NCBI GenBank assembly: GCA_964392665.1
Contig: CAYMQB010000006.1
Coordinates: forward strand, 25,597-89,596
Reading direction: 5' to 3'
Length of the DNA: 64,000 nucleotides
Source of the DNA: CAYMQB01 sp964392665
GTDB lineage: Bacteria > Hydrothermota > E44-bin80
The notes under the pieces were generated by a model that was not told where the DNA came from, did not search any database, and was given only the letters and a program-made list of their open reading frames with translations. Position numbers and translations under genes: made by a program. Shown piece by piece: positions 1-7,943 of the stretch. Each line of letters begins with the position of its first letter. Positions within the stretch are counted from its first letter, which is position 1.

Positions 1-247
1 CAAATTCGACCTTTGCAAGTTCATACATCCTTTTATCAAGATAACACTTGCCAAGCACAATTCTAGCACTTGCATAGCTGGGATGAATCTCCAGCCCTTT
101 CTGTAGTATTTCAATAGCCTCATCTATCATATTATTCTTTCTATATGCGTTGGCAAGAGGCGAAAAAACTAAAGACTTTGGGTCTTTTGCCAATCTCTCG
201 CTAAGTTTTTCTATTTCTGGTGGCAATCCTTCACTATTTATAGCCAA
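1..247 (-). CDS. TPR-repeat protein, N-terminal part (runs off the window)
   Basis: Partial gene entering from the left edge, 82 codons visible. The start is a TTG at 247 directly behind a full Shine-Dalgarno (aggaggt, 252-258), which fixes the reading frame. The visible protein has a short acidic leader and then helices with tetratricopeptide spacing: residues near A33-Y35, A44 and P57 fit the TPR consensus. There is no signal peptide, so it is probably cytoplasmic. TPR proteins are scaffolds for protein contacts; the specific role cannot be seen because the C-terminal part is missing. It is divergent from the lipoprotein gene at 505. Confidence 0.75.
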   Translation of the reverse strand, partial: MAINSEGLPPEIEKLSERLAKDPKSLVFSPLANAYRKNNMIDEAIEILQKGLEIHPSYASARIVLGKCYLDKRMYELAKVEF

Positions 248-440
248 TTTTTACCTCCTGATTTTCAATTCAGAATAACATACTACAGAGTTCACAGAGC
301 CACTGAAAAACCACATTCTCTTTCACTATCCAATCATACCCTTAGCTCTCTTTGGTTAAGTATTTTCTTGATTATAATTGCATATTTAGATAGGATTGTC
401 AAGTGAAAAATAACTTTTTAAAGAGTTCGTTAGATTTTAC

Positions 441-469
441 TTGACAAGAATCGCATTCTTTGGTATACT
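441..469 (+). promoter_or_regulatory. Strong sigma-70-type promoter for the lipoprotein/LysM gene pair
   Basis: TTGACA at 441-446, a 17-base spacer, and TATACT at 464-469 preceded by TG (extended -10). It is about 35 bases upstream of the ATG at 505, which has a good Shine-Dalgarno (aaaggaggt). Sequence match only. Confidence 0.8.
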
Positions 470-504
470 TTGTAAATAAATTAGTGAAAGGAGGTGTTTT
501 TTCT

Positions 505-759
505 ATGAAAAGAATGCTCACGATAACGGTAGTTGCTATAGTTCTCATTTCATTTCTTGGTTTGATTGGTTGCGGACCGAAATATGCATCCAAAGAAACC
601 CTTGATCAATTGGAGGAAGCAAAGAGTGCATGCGAATCTGTAAAGTCAGAGGTTAAATCACTGGAGAAGCAGATCGAAGATCTCCAAAATGAGAAAGCAG
701 CAAAGGAAGCAAAAGTAGCAGAGCTCGAAAAGAGGCTCGAGGAACTAAAGGGCGAATAG
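505..759 (+). CDS. Small coiled-coil lipoprotein
   Basis: 84 residues from the ATG at 505. A longer in-frame start at 460 lies inside the -10 region of the promoter and is excluded; the ATG at 505 has the Shine-Dalgarno aaggaggt. Residues 2-22 form a signal peptide ending in a lipobox (L-I-G-C), so Cys23 is probably lipidated. The rest is a heptad-rich acidic/basic coiled coil. This is the size and layout of Lpp-like or Pal-associated envelope spacer lipoproteins, but no specific family is recognised. Thirty bases separate it from the LysM gene, probably one transcript. Confidence 0.85.
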   Translation: MKRMLTITVVAIVLISFLGLIGCGPKYASKETLDQLEEAKSACESVKSEVKSLEKQIEDLQNEKAAKEAKVAELEKRLEELKGE

Positions 760-789
760 TAAGATTAGAATGAAAGGAGTTGAACTGAG

Positions 790-1227
790 ATGAAAACCAA
801 AGTATTATTGGTCGTGCTTTTATCTCTTTTTCTTCTTGTAACATATTCATTGTCGATGGCACAGGAAAAGATTAAAGAAGAAGAGGCTCTTGCAATGATC
901 GAAGAGTATAAAGCATGTGTGGAAGAGTACGGTGCAAAGGTTGATGAACTTAAAGTTCAAGTAGATCCATTGATGGATGCAGTCGCAAAGCTTGATAACA
1001 GGATTTCGGAGCTTGAGGCTGAGATAGCCAAGTATACTGAGAAAGAAGATAGTGACTACTATGTTGTTAAGGTAGGTGACTGGCTCAGCAAACTTGCAGA
1101 ATACCCCGAAGTTTATGGACATGGAAATTATGCTCAATGGCAGAGGATTTACAAGGCAAACAAAAACATGATTAAGAACCCAGACCTTATTTATCCGGGT
1201 TGGAAACTCGCGATTCCAAGACCATAA
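790..1227 (+). CDS. Secreted coiled-coil protein with C-terminal LysM domain
   Basis: 145 residues. N-terminal signal peptide (about 1-24, ending near S-M-A-Q), a central coiled coil (about 25-88) and a C-terminal LysM-type domain (about 92-145) with the motif YYVVKVGDWLSKLA near its start and NPDLIYPGWKLAIP at its end. LysM domains bind peptidoglycan N-acetylglucosamine, so the protein is expected in the periplasm, tethering to the murein. Shine-Dalgarno gaaaggag is just upstream. It is cotranscribed with the preceding lipoprotein and followed by a terminator. A role as a partner in an envelope-bracing pair is inference. Confidence 0.85.
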   Translation: MKTKVLLVVLLSLFLLVTYSLSMAQEKIKEEEALAMIEEYKACVEEYGAKVDELKVQVDPLMDAVAKLDNRISELEAEIAKYTEKEDSDYYVVKVGDWLSKLAEYPEVYGHGNYAQWQRIYKANKNMIKNPDLIYPGWKLAIPRP

Positions 1228-1239
1228 ATTAGTATTTTT

Positions 1240-1284
1240 GCCAGGCAGTCAAGGTTTTCACTAGTTTGACTGCCTGGCTTTTTT
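1240..1284 (+). terminator. Rho-independent terminator
   Basis: A 13-base perfect stem (1240-1252 pairing with 1266-1278) with a 13-base loop, followed directly by six T residues (1279-1284). It ends the lipoprotein/LysM transcript. Confidence 0.92.
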
Positions 1285-1338
1285 AGTAAATTAATATTGA
1301 ACCATTTCCCTTAACATTGAAAGAAAGTCTTTGATATA

Positions 1339-2274
1339 ATGGAGAAAACGTACATAGTGAAAGGCTTTCCACCCATTCATTTGCTCGGAAGCAATAACTC
1401 GAATTTAAAAGTATTGCAGAATCTCTTCGGGGGGAAAATAATAGTTAGAGGTGAAAACCTAAAATTGATTGGCAAGAGCAGCGATGTTAAGGAGTTTGGC
1501 AAAGGGATTGAAATTCTGTTTTCAAGAGCGAAGCAGGGAGAGCTTTTGGATGAAGTTACGATAATTTCTGTTTTCAGGGACGAAGTGGGGACACAGGACA
1601 GAGTTGAAAAGGCAAACTCAATAAAGACACCAAAGAAAACAATCCGAGCAAAAACAAGGGGACAGGAGAAATATGTCAAAGCAATTGAGGAAATGGATAT
1701 TGTGGTCTGTATTGGTCCTTCAGGAACGGGTAAGACCTATTTAGCTGTTGCAAAGGCTGTGGAGACTCTTGTGCAAAAAAAATACGAAAGGATCGTTTTG
1801 GTAAGGCCTGCCGTGGAAGCAGGGGAAAGTCTTGGATTTCTTCCCGGTGACTATAGAGAAAAGATTGATCCCTATTTAAGACCACTTTATGATTCCTTGA
1901 TTGATATGGTTTCTAGGGAAAAACTAACACATCTTTACGATACTCAAACAGTTGAAGTTGCTCCATTGGCATTTATGAGAGGGAGAACGCTTAACGATGC
2001 GTTCATAATTCTCGATGAAGCACAAAATACGACAAGTGTGCAGATGAAAATGTTTCTTACAAGACTTGGCAACGGTTCAAAGGCGGTTGTTACCGGGGAT
2101 ATCACTCAAATTGACCTTGCCGGGAAAGAGGCATCGGGTCTTGTTAAAATTCAGAAGATATTAGAGAATGTTGAAGGTGTGAAATTCATTTATCTCACAA
2201 AGAGAGATGTTGTGAGAAGAAGACTTGTTCAAAAAATAGTCGAAGCTTATGAGGAATATACAGCTGAAAAATAA
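1339..2274 (+). CDS. phoH: PhoH-family ATPase
   Basis: 311 residues, the usual length for PhoH/YbeZ. An N-terminal KH-like region (about 15-65) precedes a P-loop ATPase domain with Walker A GPSGTGKT at 126-133 and Walker B IILDEAQN at 223-230. PhoH proteins are cytoplasmic ATPases linked to RNA metabolism and to YbeY. The downstream order (pgpH-like HD protein, ybeY, CNNM/CBS protein) matches the conserved phoH-ybeY neighbourhood of many bacteria. The start is uncertain: a TATAAT at 1335-1340 overlaps the ATG at 1339, so if that is the promoter, translation may begin at GTG 1357 instead. The 3' end overlaps the next gene by 26 bases. Confidence 0.93.
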   Translation: MEKTYIVKGFPPIHLLGSNNSNLKVLQNLFGGKIIVRGENLKLIGKSSDVKEFGKGIEILFSRAKQGELLDEVTIISVFRDEVGTQDRVEKANSIKTPKKTIRAKTRGQEKYVKAIEEMDIVVCIGPSGTGKTYLAVAKAVETLVQKKYERIVLVRPAVEAGESLGFLPGDYREKIDPYLRPLYDSLIDMVSREKLTHLYDTQTVEVAPLAFMRGRTLNDAFIILDEAQNTTSVQMKMFLTRLGNGSKAVVTGDITQIDLAGKEASGLVKIQKILENVEGVKFIYLTKRDVVRRRLVQKIVEAYEEYTAEK

Positions 2275-4450
2275 AAGTGATATAAGGCAGATTTTAAGAA
2301 GAGTATTGTCGAGACCAGATATTGCTTTTTTGAAGTTTGCTATAATCCTGGTTTTTCTTAACATTATTTATCCGAAATTAGGTGATGTCAATTTTCCTGT
2401 TCAGGTTGGGGACATAGCACAGCAAGACGTTGTTGCACCATTTACTTTTCCGACGAAGAAAGCTTCACTTGAATTGGGATTAGAAAGAAAAAAGGCAGTA
2501 GAAAGCGTTTTGCCTGTTGCTGATTATGATGAAGATAAAACCAGTCGGATGAAGCACAATATCGAAATGTTCCTAGAAGTAATTTATGGTGTGGAAGAAG
2601 GAAAACTTGAAGCAAGGAAGGAAAAGCTGAACATTCTTGGTTTTCAATTCTCGAAAGGAACGATTTCTTTGTTGCTTAAGAAGGGCATCCGAGATAAGAA
2701 AGATAAACTTGAAAGCATACTATTGACTCCTGTAATAAACGGGATAATTTATGACAAAAGTAAGATCCCATATATGAAAGTGAAGAGAATTTCTGTGAGG
2801 AAAGCAGATGGTGAAGTTATATATTCACCGAAGGATTTCTTTAGTATTTCCGAAGCCAGGAACGAAGTTAAAAACAGAGCATTTTCAACTGTAAAAAAGA
2901 GCGAAGATATCATCAAAGCAATGGATGAGCTTACGGCACAATTTTACATGACGAATCTTCAAATAAATATAGAAGAAACAGAAAAGAGAAGAAAGGAAGC
3001 TAGTGCTTCGGTTTCTGAGACTAAGGGCTTGGTTTTGAAAGGTGAGATGATTGTTAGAGCTCATGATCAGATTACCGAAGATACTGTACTAAAGCTGAAT
3101 TCGCTAAATGGAATTCTGGGAAGGAAAAGAAGTTTGATGGAAAGGATATTGCTGCGGATTGGCTTAAACACTATTGTAATAATTTTGTTTTTCTTCATGT
3201 ACTTTTTTGTTTACAGGTATAAAAGAAAACTCTGGGAAGAAAGTGAGAAACTGCTAATTATAGAAATCGTAATCATTGTCTTCCTATATCTTGTATCTTT
3301 TCTTTTCCGTTTGGAACATATTTTTTTATTCCTAATTCCAATTTCATTTATCGCAATTGTAGTTGCGATGCTTTACGGTGAAGTCTTGAGTATTATAGTT
3401 TCCATTATTCTTGCGAGTTTAATTGCCGTATTTTCAGGAATGAGGTTTCCAGTTTTTATTTTCCTCTTATTCAGTAGTTTTGCCGGAATTTTAGGAGTAA
3501 AAAGTATTAAAAGAAGATCACAGTTATATAAAACCTTGATATTTGTCTCAGCAGTGAATATTCTGTTGGCTTTTGGTCTTGAATCTTTTAGCAGAAATAC
3601 AATTCAGAATATTCTCTTTGGTTCTTCTTTCGGATTCATTAGTGCCGTTGCTTCCATATTTCTACTAATTGGGCTACTGCCCGTTTTTGAGAGACTTAGC
3701 GAGAGTACGACCAATATAACACTTTTTGAATGGTCTGACCTTAATTCTGCAATTTTGAAAAAACTGTCTATTACGGCACCTGGAACCTATAACCACAGTA
3801 TTGTTGTTGGAAATCTTGCCGAAGCCGCGGCTGAAGCTATAGACGCCAATTCGATATTGACAAGAGTTGCAGCATATTATCATGACATAGGTAAAATGGT
3901 TAAACCCGAGTATTTCATCGAAAATCAGATGGGACGAAAAAATCCTCATGCCAAGTTAAAACCCCGGCTTAGCTGCATCATCCTGATATCGCATGTTAAA
4001 GAAGGAGTTGAAATTGCGCGAAAAGCAGGATTACCAAAGGAAATAATAAGAGTAATTAGAGAGCATCATGGAACCTCCTTAATTATTCCTTTCTTTGAAA
4101 AGGCGAAGAAACAAAAACAGGAAGAGAAGGTTGATGAGAATGCCTTCAGATATCCTGGTCCTTTACCATCGACAAAAGAATCCGGAATAGTAATGCTTGC
4201 GGATTCGGTTGAAGCAGCATCCAGAAGCGTTGAAGATCCAAATGCCAGAAAAATAAAGTCTCTTATAAGTGATATAGTTGAAGAACGCTTTAGAACGGGG
4301 CAGTTGAATGAATCTCAACTAACTCTTGTAGAACTAACAAAAATCGGTGCAAGTTTTTTGCCTATTTTAGTAGGTATGCACCACCTGAGGACTGAATATC
4401 CTAAGAAGGAATCACAAGCCAAAAATCTTAAAACAACAGGCAACCGGTAA
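2249..4450 (+). CDS. pgpH: 7TM-HD domain phosphohydrolase (PgpH/YqfF-like c-di-AMP phosphodiesterase)
   Basis: 733 residues. Order: one N-terminal membrane helix (about 24-42), a large extracytoplasmic 7TMR-HDED domain (about 45-290), a membrane block of about seven helices (about 300-490) and a C-terminal HD domain with the HDIG motif at residues 545-548 and further His residues (REHHG). Family members such as Listeria PgpH hydrolyse c-di-AMP, so regulation of c-di-AMP level is the likely role; this is family knowledge, not shown here. It overlaps phoH by 26 bases and precedes ybeY by 100 bases, the order seen in many bacteria. Confidence 0.9.
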   Translation: MRNIQLKNKSDIRQILRRVLSRPDIAFLKFAIILVFLNIIYPKLGDVNFPVQVGDIAQQDVVAPFTFPTKKASLELGLERKKAVESVLPVADYDEDKTSRMKHNIEMFLEVIYGVEEGKLEARKEKLNILGFQFSKGTISLLLKKGIRDKKDKLESILLTPVINGIIYDKSKIPYMKVKRISVRKADGEVIYSPKDFFSISEARNEVKNRAFSTVKKSEDIIKAMDELTAQFYMTNLQINIEETEKRRKEASASVSETKGLVLKGEMIVRAHDQITEDTVLKLNSLNGILGRKRSLMERILLRIGLNTIVIILFFFMYFFVYRYKRKLWEESEKLLIIEIVIIVFLYLVSFLFRLEHIFLFLIPISFIAIVVAMLYGEVLSIIVSIILASLIAVFSGMRFPVFIFLLFSSFAGILGVKSIKRRSQLYKTLIFVSAVNILLAFGLESFSRNTIQNILFGSSFGFISAVASIFLLIGLLPVFERLSESTTNITLFEWSDLNSAILKKLSITAPGTYNHSIVVGNLAEAAAEAIDANSILTRVAAYYHDIGKMVKPEYFIENQMGRKNPHAKLKPRLSCIILISHVKEGVEIARKAGLPKEIIRVIREHHGTSLIIPFFEKAKKQKQEEKVDENAFRYPGPLPSTKESGIVMLADSVEAASRSVEDPNARKIKSLISDIVEERFRTGQLNESQLTLVELTKIGASFLPILVGMHHLRTEYPKKESQAKNLKTTGNR

Positions 4451-4550
4451 ATAGCAAAACATTTATCATTATTTGGAAGTATAGAAAGTTATATACTATA
4501 AGGTTGGATTCAAAGATAATAAGGAACACCGATCCGAAAGAAAAGAGAAT

Positions 4551-5003
4551 TTGTCTGAAGTCATGATAACTTTCGATAACCTTACAAAAGAAAAGATTGA
4601 TACAAAAAGTCTTAGAAAGTTGGCAAAAACGATATTTATTCGGGAAGGGGTTGGTGTTTCTGAAAAAATATGTTGTGTATTTACCAATGATAAATACATT
4701 AAAAGACTGAATCGACAATACCGGAATAGGGATTATCCGACAGATGTCCTTGCCTTTTCCTTTGTAGAAGGAGTGGGGGCTGATTTTAGGAATAATCAAT
4801 TAGGTGACATTTATATTTCCACTGATACTGCGAAGGAAAATGCGAAAAGGTTTGCAGTTACCTTTTCTTACGAAATAAAACTTCTTTTCATTCATGGTTT
4901 GCTCCATCTTCTCAATTACGATGATAACGAGGAGCTGGGAAAGAAAAAAATGGAACAGGAAGAAAGATACTATATTTCTTTAATCGAAGAGAAGGATTCT
5001 TAA
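4551..5003 (+). CDS. ybeY: Endoribonuclease YbeY
   Basis: 150 residues from a TTG at 4551; an ATG at 4563 is the alternative and neither has a strong Shine-Dalgarno. The UPF0054/YbeY core is clear: a DYPTDVLAFSF block, a GDIYIS block and the metal site HGLLHLLNYDD. YbeY is a metal-dependent RNase involved in 16S rRNA 3' maturation and ribosome quality control. Oddity: the usual third zinc ligand (His in H-x3-H-x5-H) is Asp125 here, after His115 and His119. It sits one base before the CNNM/CBS gene and downstream of phoH, its usual neighbour. Confidence 0.92.
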   Translation: MSEVMITFDNLTKEKIDTKSLRKLAKTIFIREGVGVSEKICCVFTNDKYIKRLNRQYRNRDYPTDVLAFSFVEGVGADFRNNQLGDIYISTDTAKENAKRFAVTFSYEIKLLFIHGLLHLLNYDDNEELGKKKMEQEERYYISLIEEKDS

Positions 5004-5004
5004 C

Positions 5005-6264
5005 ATGTTTAGACTTGTATCTTTAATTTTCGTTTGTTTTATTCTTCTTTTACTATCCGCATTCTTTTCGTCATCGGAAACTGCACTTTTTTCGATGAGT
5101 GAGTCGGAGATAATGGGAATAAAGACTTCGAACAGACGGCGCAAATCAGTATTTCATATGCTAATGTTTCTTCCACAAAATCTTCTTACGACCATTCTAT
5201 TGTCCAACACTTTAGTGAATGTTACTTTTTCTTTTTTGTTCACGCTGCTATTCCTCGAATTTATACCCAGATACCATTTTGATGTTCGGCTTAGTATGCT
5301 AATAGATACGATTCTTATAACTTCATTTCTATTGATTTTCGGGGAATTTACACCGAAATTCTACTCTCTTAGAAAGTATAAGAAAGTGTCAAGCGTCAGT
5401 GCCTCTTTGCTTTTCTACTTTGTTTTAATACTAAAGCCCATAGTGTTCTTGCTAAATATAGCAAGCGAGTGGATAATAAAACTGACCGGATCTAAAATAA
5501 ATGAGCAAATTTCTTTTAGTGAATTGGAAACTCTATTTGAGATAAGTGAAAATACGGGAGTTATTAAGGATAGAGAGAAGGAAATCATCAAATCTCTTTT
5601 TACGTTGAGCGAAGCTCGAGTGTCAGACATAATGCTTCCTCGAGTGAAGGTGTTTTCCATTAGTGAAGATGCAAAGATCGGAAAGGTGTATAAACTCCTT
5701 AAGAAAAAGCCATATTCCCGTATTCCTGTATATTCAAAAAACAAGGAAAAAATAATTGGACTCCTATACTTAAAGGATATTCTCATACATAGAGAGCAAA
5801 AAAACAGACAAGTAAAATCGATTCTAAGAAGCGCATTATTCGTACCTATGGAGATGAAATTGAAAGACCTATTCTGTGAATTTAGAAAAAAGAGAGTTCA
5901 TTTTGCCATTGTGGTCAATGAATTTGGTGGAACTGAAGGTGTTGTTACGGTAAGTGACATATTGGAGGAGATTGTTGGTACCATAAAAGATGAGTATCAT
6001 AGACTGAGTAGTCCGAGGTACAGATATGTTTCAAAGAACGAAATAATTGTTGATGGTGAACTTAAAATCGATGAATTTCCAAAAGGTTTTTACAGTCAAC
6101 TTCCACACGGAGACTATGAGACAATAAGTGGATTCATCCTGTCGAGTATGGGAAAAGTTCCTACGGAGGATATGTCTTTTGTTTACGAACATTTAGTTTT
6201 TACTATTGTGAAGTTAAATGGAAGGAAATTAGAGAAAATTCTTGTAAGCAGGAGCGAAGAGTAG
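5005..6264 (+). CDS. CNNM/CBS-domain membrane protein, CorC/HlyC family (copy 1)
   Basis: 419 residues. An N-terminal CNNM (DUF21) membrane domain of about four helices (about 1-170) starts with the typical SSETALFS turn. It is followed by a tandem CBS pair (about 200-325, with RIPVYSKNKEKIIGLLY and HFAIVVNEFGGTEGVVT blocks) and a C-terminal CorC_HlyC transporter-associated domain (about 340-415). Members act in Mg2+/Co2+ efflux or its control, with CBS domains sensing adenine nucleotides. The gene begins one base after ybeY, and its stop codon abuts the start of a paralogue, so translational coupling is likely. Confidence 0.9.
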   Translation: MFRLVSLIFVCFILLLLSAFFSSSETALFSMSESEIMGIKTSNRRRKSVFHMLMFLPQNLLTTILLSNTLVNVTFSFLFTLLFLEFIPRYHFDVRLSMLIDTILITSFLLIFGEFTPKFYSLRKYKKVSSVSASLLFYFVLILKPIVFLLNIASEWIIKLTGSKINEQISFSELETLFEISENTGVIKDREKEIIKSLFTLSEARVSDIMLPRVKVFSISEDAKIGKVYKLLKKKPYSRIPVYSKNKEKIIGLLYLKDILIHREQKNRQVKSILRSALFVPMEMKLKDLFCEFRKKRVHFAIVVNEFGGTEGVVTVSDILEEIVGTIKDEYHRLSSPRYRYVSKNEIIVDGELKIDEFPKGFYSQLPHGDYETISGFILSSMGKVPTEDMSFVYEHLVFTIVKLNGRKLEKILVSRSEE

Positions 6265-7500
6265 TTGATTTATATTATTATTTTATGTGCTTGTCTTCTG
6301 TTCATTATTTTCTTCACTTCTTCTGAGATAGCATTGATTTCCGCAAGTCCCATAAAGATTCGGCATCTGGCAAAATCAGGGAATAGAAGAGCAAGGCAGG
6401 TAGTCGGATTTTTCTTAAAACCTGAAGATTACTTGGCAACCATCCTTGTGGGAACCAATTTTTTCGTTGTTGCAATGACAGTTGTTGCTACGAGGTTTCT
6501 TTCGATATATTGGGGTGTTACAGGAAAAGTCCTTACAGCTTTTATCGTATCTTTCGTTATACTGTTTTTTGGTGAGGTTATTCCCAAGTCGCTGTCTCGA
6601 GTTCATTCCAATAGAGTTGCCATGTTTAACTTCCCTATTCTGGAATTATTTCACATAATATTTCTTCCGCTTTCATGGATTGTAAGAAAAGTTTCCAGGC
6701 TTTTTCTACTGAGAGTAACTGTCAAAAGGGAAGAGAGATTTAAAGCAGGCATAAACCGCGAAACCCTATGGTGGGCATTAAATAAGACAATAATAAGTGA
6801 GAAAATAAAGAAAATTGACAAACAAATATTCAGCAAAATACTAAAATTGAGCGCAAAACCTGCATCTATCGCAATGATTCCCAGAGTTAAAATGGAAATG
6901 TTAAACTATCCTTTCCAGATGAATGATGTTCTAAGAATAGCTGAAACAACAGGATTATCGCGATTTCCAGTCTATAGGAAAGAACCTGACAAAATAATAG
7001 GGATACTAACGCTTAAAGACGTTTTTACCCAGGAGAAAACAGCGATAAGAAAAATATTGAAACCTGCAAGATTCATTCCTCCAAACATGAAATGCGATGA
7101 ACTCCTGACAGAATTAAGAGATGAACCGACACATATGGCTATTGTGGTAAATGAATTTGGAGAACTGGAAGGTCTGGTGACTCTTGAAGACCTCGTCGAA
7201 GAGCTACTGGGAGAAATAGTCGACGAATTTGATTCGAGAATCAAGGAAGAGATGATAAAGAAAATAGATAGTAAAAAATATATCATTAGCGGTTTGAGTA
7301 GAGTAGAGGAGGTAAACGAAGAATTACATCTTTGTATACCACCGGGTGATTATGATACAATAAGCGGTTTCATTATGGAACATCTCAAAGGACTACCGAC
7401 CGAGGATACAGTTATAGAGGAAGAAAGATTTAAATTAATAGTAAACGAAATGGACGGTCAGAAAATCAAGAAGGTTCTGGTAGAAATTAGAACACCATAA
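6265..7500 (+). CDS. CNNM/CBS-domain membrane protein, CorC/HlyC family (copy 2)
   Basis: 411 residues from a TTG that follows the stop of the previous gene with no gap; a Shine-Dalgarno-like aggag lies about ten bases upstream. Same layout as its neighbour: CNNM membrane domain (about 1-155, SSEIALIS turn), CBS pair (about 190-320, HMAIVVNEFGELEGLVT block) and CorC_HlyC domain (about 335-408). The two proteins are clearly paralogous but diverged along the whole length. Adjacent pairs of this family are common and may form hetero-oligomers (inference). Last gene of the phoH operon; no hairpin terminator was found behind it. Confidence 0.9.
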   Translation: MIYIIILCACLLFIIFFTSSEIALISASPIKIRHLAKSGNRRARQVVGFFLKPEDYLATILVGTNFFVVAMTVVATRFLSIYWGVTGKVLTAFIVSFVILFFGEVIPKSLSRVHSNRVAMFNFPILELFHIIFLPLSWIVRKVSRLFLLRVTVKREERFKAGINRETLWWALNKTIISEKIKKIDKQIFSKILKLSAKPASIAMIPRVKMEMLNYPFQMNDVLRIAETTGLSRFPVYRKEPDKIIGILTLKDVFTQEKTAIRKILKPARFIPPNMKCDELLTELRDEPTHMAIVVNEFGELEGLVTLEDLVEELLGEIVDEFDSRIKEEMIKKIDSKKYIISGLSRVEEVNEELHLCIPPGDYDTISGFIMEHLKGLPTEDTVIEEERFKLIVNEMDGQKIKKVLVEIRTP

Positions 7501-7526
7501 AACACTGAATTGTAAATTCCGTTACT

Positions 7527-7571
7527 GTCATTCTGAATAATGTTTGCCATATTGATTTTAGAAGAATCTCA
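7527..7571. repeat. Degenerate dispersed-repeat fragment
   Basis: Begins gtcattctgaat and ends gaagaatctca. This matches my memory of a widespread intergenic repeat whose ends read gtcattctgag and gaagaatctca in many bacterial genomes. The centre is eroded. It lies in the gap 7501-7943, which holds no gene. Confidence 0.4.
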
Positions 7572-7653
7572 GGTTCAGTCTTTGAGCACAATATTACGAT
7601 ATGTTGCTTCACAACACTATAAACGATATTAACGAACAAAACGATCCAAACGT

Positions 7654-7917
7654 ATTAAAGAAAATGCTTATCTGCTTAACTCCCATTTTGATATTTAGCC
7701 TGAAAGTTTGTCATTGCGAGGAGCGAAGCGACGTGGCAATCTCATATTTAAGTAATAAAGCTTCAGATAGTTAACAGCGAGATTGCTTCGCAGTTGTGGA
7801 GCAAGCTCCGTGTAATAGGAAAGTGTTTTGTGCGTAATGCTATTACACAGGGCAAGAAGAAACGCTCGCAATGACGTTCTTGTGATATTGTGAGTTAAGC
7901 AGATAAGCATATTAAAG
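7654..7917. repeat. MITE-like element with nested inverted repeats
   Basis: Perfect 19-base terminal inverted repeats at 7664-7682 and 7892-7910 (atgcttatctgcttaactc and its complement). Candidate flanking direct repeats read attaaag at 7654-7660 and 7911-7917. Inside lie three further perfect inverted pairs: gtcattgcgag 7710-7720 with 7865-7875, gcaatctc 7736-7743 with 7779-7786, and gtgtaatag 7811-7819 with 7841-7849. The element is about 250 bases and has no coding capacity worth calling. The left direct repeat is separated from the inverted repeat by three bases, so the target-site duplication is only suggestive. Confidence 0.7.
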
Positions 7918-7943
7918 GGACATTAAACCTCGAAAGGCAGGGA

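Noticed and set aside
7695..7910. 71-codon minus-strand ORF
   Set aside because: It lies entirely inside the inverted-repeat element; its protein (for example RRFAPRND) is the usual artefact of translating such repeats.
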